From Candidatus Lindowbacteria bacterium RIFCSPLOWO2_12_FULL_62_27 (lineage in GTDB: Bacteria > Lindowbacteria > 2-12-FULL-62-27): 64,000 nt of DNA. The stretch covers positions 1 through 64,000 of the forward strand of contig MFPR01000030.1 of NCBI GenBank assembly GCA_001784175.1, given 5' to 3'. How positions within the stretch are numbered: position 1 is the first letter of the stretch; every line of letters starts with the position of its first letter. Below the pieces are notes generated by a model, which was not told where the DNA came from, ran no database searches, and worked only from the letters and a program-made list of their open reading frames with translations. Made by a program: the position numbers and the translations under genes. Shown here piece by piece: positions 49,189-57,528 of this stretch.

Positions 49189-51331
49189 CGTAGACGTACC
49201 GGACCGCTTTGCGGCCGGCCGGGATCGACAGCAGCCAGTCCCGGACCGATCGCGCCGTCGAAGATGCGCGCGGCCACGGAGACAGCAGGCGCCCGATCCG
49301 GCAGGCCTGCGGGAAAGTCACAAACGCGCCGCCGGCGAATCCGACCGCCTTGGCCGACGCAGTCGTCAGTTCGCCGGACCGGAAGACATGGATGGAGCTG
49401 GAATCGGACGACACGCGGGTGAGGGCGTCGATCTGGGTGTAGGTGGAATTGATGCCGGACGCAGACCAGAGTTTAAACCCGTTTGTATCGGCGCCGATCG
49501 CAACCAACTGGTTCAAGAGCGTGGCGTCGAACCGATATTCGACCACATATTTGTACTTCTGCGATCCGCTCGAAAGATCCGTGAGCGTGGTGCCGGACTG
49601 GTCGACGAAGCGGACGTCGAGGACGAGCTTTTTGAAAAGAGCCAAGCCTGATTCCGTCGCGGGGAATCCCGCAGGCACGTTGGAGGATGTCCAGGTCAGC
49701 GTCCCGGCCTGCGGCACCAGGACTTCGATGACGGCGGTCTCGGTGTTGGTCTTGACGTAAATCGCCACGCTGTCCTTGCGGTTCTCGATCTGCACCACCG
49801 CCGTGCAGCTCGCCTGACCGGCGCCGACGGTCGAGGAGAAATCGGTGTCGGCGGCTTTGAAGGAGATCCGCTTGTAATCGGAGGAGGACGAAACGGTCGG
49901 CAAAAGCACGGTCGTGTCGGGGTTGACGCTGACCACGGCATTCGTGTTGAATTCGCTCAGGGTGTCGGTGAAACTTGCCGTGAATGACACGCTGTCCGCG
50001 CCCATCGCGATTTTTTTAATGCTGAACCGCGCGCCCGATTGCGAGTAGGCCCGGGCGTTGGGCGTCGTGTTGTCCGCGAAGGTCGTCTTGCCCTCGAATC
50101 CCGGCCAGGGGTCGCCGGCGTCGCCGAGGTCCGCAATCGTGGTGTTCCGGCCGCCGTCGGCGGCCTCCAGATGCACGCGGCCGTGGCTGGAGGAGGTGTT
50201 GTTGTCCGTCGTGTTGACGGTGTTGGACGTGACGGATCCGACCGAATTGTCGACGTGCCAGATGAGGAGCCCTTCGCCCGGCGCGCTGTCATTGCCGGAC
50301 GGCAAGGGGTCGCGGTATTCGAGGAGGAAATACTCGGTGGCGCTCGACGTCAGCGGATAAATTTTGTAAATCTTCGAGTCGGCCTCGGCTTTCAGGAGCG
50401 TCGGCGCCGTGTCCGTCGTGATGACCTTCGTGTCGGCCCAGCTCAGATACTCGCGCTCCCAGGCCGACATCCAGGACGGGCTGTCGCCCTGCGGGTCGCC
50501 CTGGTAGTTTCCGGTGCCCATCAAGGCCCAGTTTCCCGCGCCCCGCGTGCCGACCGACGTGTTGTAAAGGTCCGGCAGGCCCAGCACGTGGCCGAACTCG
50601 TGGCAAAACGTGCCGAACATGGTGACGGCGACGCCGGAGACGGTCGTGCCGTAGGCGGCCAGGATGACGCCCTGGGTCACGGTGTCGCCGGTTTGCAGGT
50701 CGGTGTAGGTGGTCACGTCGGTGACATACTGCGCGGCGAGGTCGTTCGTGTTTCCGGTAAGCTGCTCGGCCGTGCCGGCGTGGAGGACGGTGACGGCGTG
50801 GTAATAGCCGAAGTTGACCCAGGTATCGACGCGCATGAGCGCCTCACGAATGAGGGTCTTCTCCGAATTGTTCGCGCCATAGGTCGCGATCCCGTTGCCC
50901 GCCGTCAGCGCGAGCGTGTCGAAAACCGTGGCCGCGAGGTTCAGTCTCCCGTAGGACATGGCGCGGTACAGCGTGTCGGCGCGCGTCATCATGTCGCGGA
51001 TATATCCTCCCGCCTCCGTGGTGGATCCGGAAAACGCCGCGTCCGGAAACTGCACCAGCAGGACCGCCACCCGCACCGTGTCCGTGATGTTGTCCGTGTC
51101 GCCGCCGAAGGACTGGCTGGGCCCGCGAAACGCGGGCGCCGCGGGCGCCGACGCGGCGGCGCCATGGCCTGCCGCAACCCGCGCCCACAGATCCCCCACG
51201 CCGCTCGGACAGCCCGCCACGCAAGGCTCGCCGCGCGCGCGGCGCGCCGACTCAATCGCCGGATGCATCGGCGCGGCCCATACGCTTGAGGAAACCGAAA
51301 GCAAAGAAAGAACCAGCATCAATGCAACCAT
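49175..51331 (-). CDS. Secreted M6-family zinc metalloprotease
   Basis: 718 aa. Signal peptide (VLSLLSVSSSVWAAP). Immune-inhibitor-A/M6 catalytic domain: VRVAVLLVQFPDAAFSG, ADTLYRAMSYGRLNL, TMFGTFCHEFGHVLGLPDLY (HExxH zinc site and catalytic Glu), NWALMGTGNYQGDPQGDSPS (Met-turn) and GEGLLIWHVDNSVGSV. Two further beta-rich domains follow. The Cys near the C-terminus (QACRIGRLLSPWP) is followed by Arg-rich LLSIPAGRKAVRYV, which resembles known C-terminal sorting tails; that is uncertain. Confidence 0.85.
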   Translation of the reverse strand: MVALMLVLSLLSVSSSVWAAPMHPAIESARRARGEPCVAGCPSGVGDLWARVAAGHGAAASAPAAPAFRGPSQSFGGDTDNITDTVRVAVLLVQFPDAAFSGSTTEAGGYIRDMMTRADTLYRAMSYGRLNLAATVFDTLALTAGNGIATYGANNSEKTLIREALMRVDTWVNFGYYHAVTVLHAGTAEQLTGNTNDLAAQYVTDVTTYTDLQTGDTVTQGVILAAYGTTVSGVAVTMFGTFCHEFGHVLGLPDLYNTSVGTRGAGNWALMGTGNYQGDPQGDSPSWMSAWEREYLSWADTKVITTDTAPTLLKAEADSKIYKIYPLTSSATEYFLLEYRDPLPSGNDSAPGEGLLIWHVDNSVGSVTSNTVNTTDNNTSSSHGRVHLEAADGGRNTTIADLGDAGDPWPGFEGKTTFADNTTPNARAYSQSGARFSIKKIAMGADSVSFTASFTDTLSEFNTNAVVSVNPDTTVLLPTVSSSSDYKRISFKAADTDFSSTVGAGQASCTAVVQIENRKDSVAIYVKTNTETAVIEVLVPQAGTLTWTSSNVPAGFPATESGLALFKKLVLDVRFVDQSGTTLTDLSSGSQKYKYVVEYRFDATLLNQLVAIGADTNGFKLWSASGINSTYTQIDALTRVSSDSSSIHVFRSGELTTASAKAVGFAGGAFVTFPQACRIGRLLSPWPRASSTARSVRDWLLSIPAGRKAVRYVYDGTR

Positions 51332-51340
51332 TACCCGATA

Positions 51341-51712
51341 TTACCTCACTTTTTCCGCATGTTCGACAAAAAGCGTCGAGCCGTCGATCCGGCCGTACAG
51401 GCGGATCGGGGCGTTCAGCCACTCCGCCATCGTTTCCGGCGGCCACTTGTCTCCACGCTTCTGCATCTCCTCGTAGACGTCCGGATGATAGGGCGCGACC
51501 TCGAGCGGCAGCCACGGCTTGACTTCGACTTCGCCCGACGCATCCTTCAGGACGAACTTCGGATTGTTGAAATATCCCGGACCCCGGTTTTCAAGGACGC
51601 CTTCCACCACCACCCGCGGACAGCCGCACGTCAGCGCCTTGGCGATGGGCTTGACGGCCGGCTCGCACGCCGCGAGCAGAAACGGCAACACGCCCAAGAG
51701 GAGAGTCTTCAC
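51341..51712 (-). CDS. Small lipoprotein, OB-fold-like
   Basis: 123 aa, GTG start at 51712 overlapping the upstream stop (GTGA). Lipoprotein signal KTLLLGVLPFLLAAC (lipobox LAAC), then CGCPRVVVEGVLENRGPGYF and RLYGRIDGSTLFVEHAEKVR, suggesting a small beta-barrel of OB type. Coupled to the barrel-TPR gene upstream and 9 nt before the protease gene. Function unknown. Confidence 0.6.
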   Translation of the reverse strand: MKTLLLGVLPFLLAACEPAVKPIAKALTCGCPRVVVEGVLENRGPGYFNNPKFVLKDASGEVEVKPWLPLEVAPYHPDVYEEMQKRGDKWPPETMAEWLNAPIRLYGRIDGSTLFVEHAEKVR

Positions 51713-53052
51713 GGCCGCTCCGCGCCCAGCGACTCGAGATTGTTGCGCGCGATTTCGTTGGTTGGGTCGATCTCCAGGACCTTTTCCCATGCGCGGCGCG
51801 CGGCCGGAATGTTCTTCAGGTAATAGAGCGTGTACCCGAGATACAGGTGGCTGTCGACGTCCGACGGGTTCAGCTCTGTCGCCTTGAAGTAATGCCCGTA
51901 GGCGTCGGAATAGCGGCGCAGGACGAAATAGGTCGTGGCGAGGTTGTACCGCAGCATCGCGTCGTCCGGTTTCATCGCGACCGCCGCCTCGTAGTGCGCG
52001 GCCGCGGCCACGTAATCCCGCCGGTCGAACGCGCGCATCGCTTCGGCTGTGCGGTCCGCCAGCGCGGCGCCCGGCCCGGCGGGCGCTGCGGCCTTCTCGG
52101 CGCGGCGCAACACCTGCGCGAGGTCCTCCTCCGTCGGCTGCCAGAAGTCCGACTCCTCCTGCCTCGCCTGCGCGTGGGTCCGGATATTTCCGAACATGGT
52201 GCTCAGGCCGATCCGGAAGGAAAAATTGGGGCTGCCGGCCAGAACGCCGAAACCGCCGCCGGCCGTGAGCGAAAATCGGTTCGTCGGGCTGAATCGCACG
52301 CCCAAAAAGGCGGCGAGCTGCGCGTTGGACTCGACGCCAAAACCCCCCTTGAACGGCGACGTGCTCCCCGCCAGCTCGTACAGGCCCTCCCATCGGTCGG
52401 ACCACTCGTGGGCATAGCCGATTCCGAAACTGATGACATTGTCATAAATATCTGCAGCGTTCTTGACGCCGTTGTCGTTGATGTCCGGATTTCCGCCTTT
52501 GGAAACGACGCCAAGATTCACATTCATCACGCCGGGTCCGAGTTTCGGGCCATACATGAATTTGACCCCGAAGTCGACGTTGTCCCGGCCGTAGAGAAGC
52601 GCGTTGTTTCCGAACATTGCCATCTCCCACATCCAGGAGACGCGCGGCCACAGTTTCCATTTGACAAACAGCCGCATCCCGCCGAGGCCGCCCTGGTTCA
52701 ACAGATTTCCCGTGAAGTTCACAGGATTGGTGTCCACCCCTTTGTCGAACTCCCCGTCCACCGACCAGCCCAGCTCCATCCGGTCGGTCAGGCCGTACCG
52801 GACCTCCAGGGGCACACGCACGAAATCGACCTCGACGTCGTCCTTGGACGTCGTGGTCCGGACCGGCCCTTTCAGCGGCGCCGCGCCGGCGCCGAATTCC
52901 AGATCGAACTTCAGGTCCCACGACCCGCGCTTCATCATCCGCTGGTTTTCAAGCGTCAATCCGTCGAGCGGTTTGGCGGCCGATATGCCCGGCACGGACA
53001 GGCCACAGGCAAGAATCAAGAGGCAAAAGCACAAGAGAAAACGTGCGTTCAT
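51709..53052 (-). CDS. Outer-membrane beta-barrel with C-terminal TPR domain
   Basis: 447 aa from the ATG at 53052 (MNARFLLCFCLLILACGLSV), where the signal peptide begins. Residues about 25-300 look like a barrel (MELGWSVDGEFDKG, LGPGVMNVNLGVVSKGGN, SFGIGYAHEWSDRWEGLYEL, FSFRIGLSTMFGNIRTHA). Residues about 335-440 are TPRs (FDRRDYVAAAAHYEAAVAMK, DDAMLRYNLATTYFVLRRYS, VDSHLYLGYTLYYLKNIPAA). The TPR would lie in the periplasm. This order of domains in one chain is uncommon. It is coupled to the small lipoprotein gene. Confidence 0.7.
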   Translation of the reverse strand: MNARFLLCFCLLILACGLSVPGISAAKPLDGLTLENQRMMKRGSWDLKFDLEFGAGAAPLKGPVRTTTSKDDVEVDFVRVPLEVRYGLTDRMELGWSVDGEFDKGVDTNPVNFTGNLLNQGGLGGMRLFVKWKLWPRVSWMWEMAMFGNNALLYGRDNVDFGVKFMYGPKLGPGVMNVNLGVVSKGGNPDINDNGVKNAADIYDNVISFGIGYAHEWSDRWEGLYELAGSTSPFKGGFGVESNAQLAAFLGVRFSPTNRFSLTAGGGFGVLAGSPNFSFRIGLSTMFGNIRTHAQARQEESDFWQPTEEDLAQVLRRAEKAAAPAGPGAALADRTAEAMRAFDRRDYVAAAAHYEAAVAMKPDDAMLRYNLATTYFVLRRYSDAYGHYFKATELNPSDVDSHLYLGYTLYYLKNIPAARRAWEKVLEIDPTNEIARNNLESLGAERP

Positions 53053-53097
53053 CGTCCAGCCTTTATAGCATTTTGCCGGCATGAGTTGAATGCCGGC

Positions 53098-54396
53098 TCA
53101 TTCGGGGAATCGGCAGACCGCGTAAAGCGGGTAATTTCGAATCTTCCCGTCCGCCTTCAGGTTCAACAGATTTGTCCGACACAACGTTTTCGGGTTGTAC
53201 TTCCTGTCATAGAATTTGAGGCTTTTGCTGCGGGGATTGAATCCCGATTTCACCTCGAGAGGATGGACGGCGCCTTTGAATTCGCAGATGAAATCCAGTT
53301 CGGCCGCGCCTGGACTGCTCCAGTAATAGAGATCGCCGGCGCCCCTGGCCGACCATTGCTGCGCCACATAATTTTCTGTCATGGCGCCTTTGTATTCATG
53401 GAACATCTCATCCGTCCTTACAACAACCTCCGCCGGGAGATTCGCCAGAGCTCCCAGTAAGCCGGTATCCAACGCGTATACCTTGTAAATGCCGCTCTGC
53501 CGGTACGCGCCCAGCGGGAGCTTGCCGGCGGAAACCGCGTGGCTTCGGTGGATCAATCCCGCATCCTCCAGCCACACGATGGCCGCCTCGTATTCCCGCG
53601 CCCGCGCGCTTTTCTTCAGGGCGGAGAACATGAACTTCTTGTTTTCTTTGCCCAAATGCGCCGGAATCGAACTCCAAATCAGCGTCAATTTGGGGATGTC
53701 CACCGCCGGGGCATGTTTTGCAAAATCGAGAACATAGGAATTGTTGATCTCCGTATGGACCTTCCGGACCTCGTTTAAATCACCGCTGTCCGCATAGACC
53801 GCCACGGCTTCGGGCATCCCGCCCACAAATAAATAGGCCCTTAACAGGTCGATGAGTTTGTGGTGCAAGGGTTCCGGATAAGGCGTGAAGTCCGAAGTCT
53901 CTTCGATGAGTGTCCGTAACCCGGGTTCTCCCACCGCGCCGAGAAATTCCATGAAGGTCAACGGATGCATGTGGAGGAAATTCACCTGACCCACCGGAAA
54001 CCCTCCGGGCTGTGACGTTTTCACGCCCAGCAAGGACCCTGCGGCCACGATATGATACTGGTTGGATTTCTCATGGAAGTATTTCAGTCCGGTCAGGGCG
54101 CTGTTGCATTCCTGGATCTCGTCGAACAGGATAAGCGTCGTCTCGGGGTTGATTTCCTGTTTCTTGTAAATGGAGAGATTCTTCAATATCCTGCCCGGAT
54201 CTTTGGAATCCCTGAAAAACCCCTTCAACTGCGAATCTTCCTCAAAATTCAGATAAACCAGATTCCTGTATTCCTTGCCCCCGAATTCCTTCAGAATCCA
54301 TGTCTTGCCGACCTGCCGCGCCCCCTTCATAATCAGGGGCTTACGGCGCCGGGATTTCCTCCATTCGACCAACTCTCGATATATATCTCTCTGCAT
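53098..54396 (-). CDS. AAA ATPase with DUF4143 (ATP-binding protein)
   Basis: 432 aa. AAA_14 ATPase: KPLIMKGARQVGKTWILKEF (Walker A), TTLILFDEIQECNSALTGLK (Walker B), YHIVAAGSLLGV (sensor). C-terminal DUF4143 domain (GALANLPAEVVVR, TENYVAQQWSARGAGDLYYW, AAELDFICEFKGAVHPLEVK, which has the PD-(D/E)xK-like D/E...ExK pattern). These solitary ATPases are common in candidate phyla and spread horizontally; their role is unknown. It has its own consensus promoter, predicted leaderless. Confidence 0.88.
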   Translation of the reverse strand: MQRDIYRELVEWRKSRRRKPLIMKGARQVGKTWILKEFGGKEYRNLVYLNFEEDSQLKGFFRDSKDPGRILKNLSIYKKQEINPETTLILFDEIQECNSALTGLKYFHEKSNQYHIVAAGSLLGVKTSQPGGFPVGQVNFLHMHPLTFMEFLGAVGEPGLRTLIEETSDFTPYPEPLHHKLIDLLRAYLFVGGMPEAVAVYADSGDLNEVRKVHTEINNSYVLDFAKHAPAVDIPKLTLIWSSIPAHLGKENKKFMFSALKKSARAREYEAAIVWLEDAGLIHRSHAVSAGKLPLGAYRQSGIYKVYALDTGLLGALANLPAEVVVRTDEMFHEYKGAMTENYVAQQWSARGAGDLYYWSSPGAAELDFICEFKGAVHPLEVKSGFNPRSKSLKFYDRKYNPKTLCRTNLLNLKADGKIRNYPLYAVCRFPE

Positions 54397-54402
54397 AGGC
54401 TA

Positions 54403-54431
54403 AATCTATATATTTTGTGATTAAATGTCAA
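54403..54431 (-). promoter_or_regulatory. Promoter of the AAA/DUF4143 gene (leaderless type)
   Basis: Minus strand: TTGACA (54431-54426), 17-nt spacer, TAGATT (54408-54403), 6 nt, ATG at 54396. No Shine-Dalgarno. Confidence 0.6.
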
Positions 54432-54701
54432 TAATACGTAGTATAAAAGTGGGGGCTACCACATAAAATTATGGAACCCTTGGCCTTCCTCCGCGTGTTT
54501 AAGCTCCACGGCTGGCGAAAGTAGAAGAATGACACCTAGGCCCTAGGCGGGCATCCAGACCCGCAGGGCAGACTGGATTCCCGCTTTCGCGGGAATGACG
54601 CAGATGGCTGAATAGTAACCGTAAATATCAGATTACGAAATTGGTTTTCAGTGAAATACCGTAACCCCTCCTCCATCCCCCCTCAGGGGGGATGAAAAGA
54701 A
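54432..54701. other. Intergenic stretch with two palindromic repeats
   Basis: No gene seen. It holds a REP-like hairpin attcccgc-tttc-gcgggaat (54577-54596), a motif common in intergenic DNA of many bacteria. It also holds a perfect palindrome catcccccc-tca-ggggggatg (54674-54694) just after the FecR-protein stop, possibly a terminator, although no T-tract follows on the minus strand. Confidence 0.5.
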
Positions 54702-56852
54702 TCAGAACGGAGGCGCCGGCGGAACGTCCGCGGCCGGGGGCGGCGGAGCTGATTCAACCACCGTGGTCGGAGGAGGTGGTGGCGGCGCTTCTTGGACCAC
54801 GATCGTCGACGTGAGCGGCACGTCCACCACCGTTGTGCTTGTCAGGACCTGCTGCTGCTCCGACGATGTGGTAGCCGACGTGGTCACATCGACAATGGCG
54901 GTTTGAACCTGAATCTGCTCGGCCGTTGCATATTCCGTCGAAGCCCCGCCCGCACTGACCGCTTCCACAAAGCCGAACTGCGAGGGGTCGATCAGAGTAA
55001 AGACCGGCAAAGGCTCGGCGCCCAGCACCGGTTCTCCCGGCGCGCCTGGCAACGGCTCGCCTGGCGCGCCCGGCAATGGAAGCGGCGCGCCCGGAATCGG
55101 CTCGCCCGGCGCCGGCGCGCCCGGAATCGGGGCGCCCGGTAGCGGCGCGCCCGGCACTGGCGCGCCCGGAGCCGGAGCTTCGCCCGGAGCGGGCGCGGCC
55201 ACCGGCGGAGCGTCGAACGCCGCCAGGAATTTTACATCAAAGGATTGAGTCAAGAATGCATTGAACTCCTGCAAGGCCGCCGCGACACTCACCGGCTCGA
55301 CCGCCGCCGGCGCCTCCGCGAGGGGCGGAGCAATGGACACGGCGACATCGGCCGCCGAAATCGCGCCCTGCGCCGCCGCCGCAACGATTTGTTCGGCACC
55401 GGCCGCGTTGCCGACCGCCGCATTGGCCCCCGCCTGAGCCATGGCAGAGGCCTCTGACGCTGAAGCGCCCCTCGCGATGGCCTGCTCAACAACCGCGCCG
55501 GATACTCCGGCCGCCGCCATCGACGCCGCCAGGCCCACATCCCCGCCCGACGACGCCGTAGCAGCAGTTCTCGCCGCTTCGCCCGCCGCTTTAGCATCGC
55601 CGCCGGCCGACAACACGGCTTCCGCTGCTGCCGACGCCGACGCTCTGGACGCCACCGCACCCGCAGCATCGGCGCCTACAATGGACGACGCCGCGGACCT
55701 CGCTGCTTCGCCCGCCGCCTTGGCGTCGCCGCCGGCCGCAAGCGTTGCCGACGCGACTACTTCCGCCGACGCGCGGGCCGCCACTCGATTGGCCGCTTCC
55801 GCACCGACCATCGTCACCGCAGCAGCTTTCGCTCCGTCCGCCGCCGATCGAGCGTCGCCACCGGCCGAAACCGCCGCGCCAGCCGCGGACGATGCCACAG
55901 CCCTGGCCGCGGCTTCACCCGTCACGCCCACCGACTTGGCAACCTCGCCGCTCGCCGCCGAAGCAACCGCCGCGGCGACCTTGGCGACATCGCCGCCGCC
56001 GGCCGCCGCCGTCGCCACTGCTTTTTTGACGGCGTCCTCAAGTTTTTTGGCCTCCGCCCCGGTCAAACCCGCCTCTTTCGACGCCGCCTTGGCCATGTCA
56101 TCGCCCATCTTTGTGGCGACGGCGGCCGTCATGGGACCACCCTTGGCGGCGTCGCCCGCGAGTTTGGCCACGGCCTTGCCGACTTCTTCAACCTTCTTCA
56201 CTTTTTCCGCTTCGACCTTCTTGAGCTCCGCCGTCTTGGCCGCAGCCTCGGCCGCCTTGGGCGCCTCCACTGCTTTGGGAGGCGCAAGTCCGAGGACGGC
56301 CTGTACGGCCGGCGGCAGTTGCGAAGCGATGACCGGCGCGCGGTCGACCTGACCTTCAAATGTTTTGATTTCGCACCCGATGCCCGGGAAATATCCGCAC
56401 TCAAACTGCGTGCCGCGCACGCCCGCGACCGCCGTAGGCGTGGTGATCGAGAACTTGTTGGTCTTGCCGCTTTCCTTGTCGACCTTGGCCGTCACCTTGC
56501 CGACCTGGAGGAACAGCTCCGTGTAGAATTCCTTGTCGCCCTCGACCGTGCGGCCGACGACGAACTGCGTGAGAGGCTCGATGACAGTCTGGCTGTTTTC
56601 GAACTTGATGGTGGCCTTGCCGTCAATGCCCGTCGAGATCTGATCGCCCGGCGTGACGATCATGCCGTCGGAAGCCTTGATAAAGTCCGTGCTGCCGCGC
56701 TTGTTGACCTCCACGTCCCCGCTGACGTCAATCAGGGCGCCTTTCATGATGTCGGCGCCTTCGGCCGATGGGAGAGGCAACAGGAGGCAGGCAACCACCA
56801 AGAGACACCACGCGCGAGGAAGAGACATCCTTGATTTATTCATTATCATCAT
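54702..56852 (-). CDS. FecR-domain protein with Ala-rich repeats and Pro/Gly-rich tail
   Basis: 716 aa from the ATG at 56852, which has GAGGTG at good distance; in-frame ATGs lie at 56858, 56849 and 56843. Signal peptide (CLLVVACLLLPLPSAEG). FecR domain (about 40-160): VNKRGSTDFIKASDGMIVTP, GDQISTGIDGKATIKF, NKFSITTPTAVAGVRGTQFE. A very Ala-rich helical region (about 200-520) holds about three 43-residue repeats centred on AGGDAKAAGEAARSAA. A PGAP-rich segment (GAPVPGAPLPGAPIPGAP) follows and a Pro-rich end. FecR domains bind peptidoglycan or regulate sigma factors; with no sigma factor here, a cell-wall-linked structural role is likelier. Confidence 0.75.
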   Translation of the reverse strand: MMIMNKSRMSLPRAWCLLVVACLLLPLPSAEGADIMKGALIDVSGDVEVNKRGSTDFIKASDGMIVTPGDQISTGIDGKATIKFENSQTVIEPLTQFVVGRTVEGDKEFYTELFLQVGKVTAKVDKESGKTNKFSITTPTAVAGVRGTQFECGYFPGIGCEIKTFEGQVDRAPVIASQLPPAVQAVLGLAPPKAVEAPKAAEAAAKTAELKKVEAEKVKKVEEVGKAVAKLAGDAAKGGPMTAAVATKMGDDMAKAASKEAGLTGAEAKKLEDAVKKAVATAAAGGGDVAKVAAAVASAASGEVAKSVGVTGEAAARAVASSAAGAAVSAGGDARSAADGAKAAAVTMVGAEAANRVAARASAEVVASATLAAGGDAKAAGEAARSAASSIVGADAAGAVASRASASAAAEAVLSAGGDAKAAGEAARTAATASSGGDVGLAASMAAAGVSGAVVEQAIARGASASEASAMAQAGANAAVGNAAGAEQIVAAAAQGAISAADVAVSIAPPLAEAPAAVEPVSVAAALQEFNAFLTQSFDVKFLAAFDAPPVAAPAPGEAPAPGAPVPGAPLPGAPIPGAPAPGEPIPGAPLPLPGAPGEPLPGAPGEPVLGAEPLPVFTLIDPSQFGFVEAVSAGGASTEYATAEQIQVQTAIVDVTTSATTSSEQQQVLTSTTVVDVPLTSTIVVQEAPPPPPPTTVVESAPPPPAADVPPAPPF

Positions 56853-56923
56853 GACCATTCCACCTCATTTTATTTCTGGTTTCCCAGAATCCTGTTTGCC
56901 CCCACAGCCCGGCCGGCCGCCCG

Positions 56924-56973
56924 GCCGGCGTCGGAGACGCCGGCACTTGGAGCGCCAGAGGCGCTGACCCGGC
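56924..56973. repeat. 50-bp double-hairpin repeat, copy 3 (intergenic)
   Basis: Identical in design to the in-gene copies: gccggcgtc-gga-gacgccggc, acttgg, agcgcc-aga-ggcgct, gacccggc. It lies between the SLH-like gene and the FecR gene, 10 bp after the former's stop, so here it is free of coding constraint. Confidence 0.85.
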
Positions 56974-56983
56974 AGCCTGCCCT

Positions 56984-57505
56984 TTATTTGGAACCCTCGG
57001 CGCCCTTCTTCTGCTTGTCCGTCTCCTCCACGACCTTGGCCAGGAGCGTTAAAAGATCGCCGCCGCTCATGACCTCGTCTACCGTGCTTTCGGACGGGAC
57101 CATATTCATGTAGATCGCCTCCCTGAGCGCAAATCGCTGGCTGTTGGGAAACAATCGGTACATGAACCCTCCTTTGTACCCCATCGCCGTCAAAAGAATA
57201 TGGACGGCGTTGCCCTTCGTGAGCGGCACATCCTTCATCTTTTCAATGTCCGGCCGGAACTTGATTCCCATATTAAACAGGAACGTCAGCTCCTCCTTCA
57301 TATCGGACGTGGCCTCATATCCCTTGTACCGGGCGCACGCCCTGACCACATCCTCCACCGTGGCCGGCTTTTTCCTCAGCAGCACGCGGTAATATTCGTT
57401 TTTGCTCTCCGCCAGGGCCGACGCGCCGGTGGCGCCGAGCATGATGGCCGCAAACAGCCCCATGCCGACCCACAGCCGTATTTGCCCTCTCCAACCTCTA
57501 AGCAT
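56984..57505 (-). CDS. Exported protein with SLH-like helical region
   Basis: 173 aa. Signal peptide (VGMGLFAAIMLGATGASALA), then a helical domain with repeats reminiscent of S-layer-homology modules (TVEDVVRACARYKGYEATSD, PLTKGNAVHILLTAMGYKGG, RFALREAIYMNMVPSEST). Shine-Dalgarno GGGAG, 8 nt. It sits between the porin and FecR genes. Possibly a peptidoglycan-contact protein of the same envelope module; function unknown. Confidence 0.6.
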   Translation of the reverse strand: MLRGWRGQIRLWVGMGLFAAIMLGATGASALAESKNEYYRVLLRKKPATVEDVVRACARYKGYEATSDMKEELTFLFNMGIKFRPDIEKMKDVPLTKGNAVHILLTAMGYKGGFMYRLFPNSQRFALREAIYMNMVPSESTVDEVMSGGDLLTLLAKVVEETDKQKKGAEGSK

Positions 57506-57528
57506 GTTCGTCTCCCGTCAAGAAAAAA

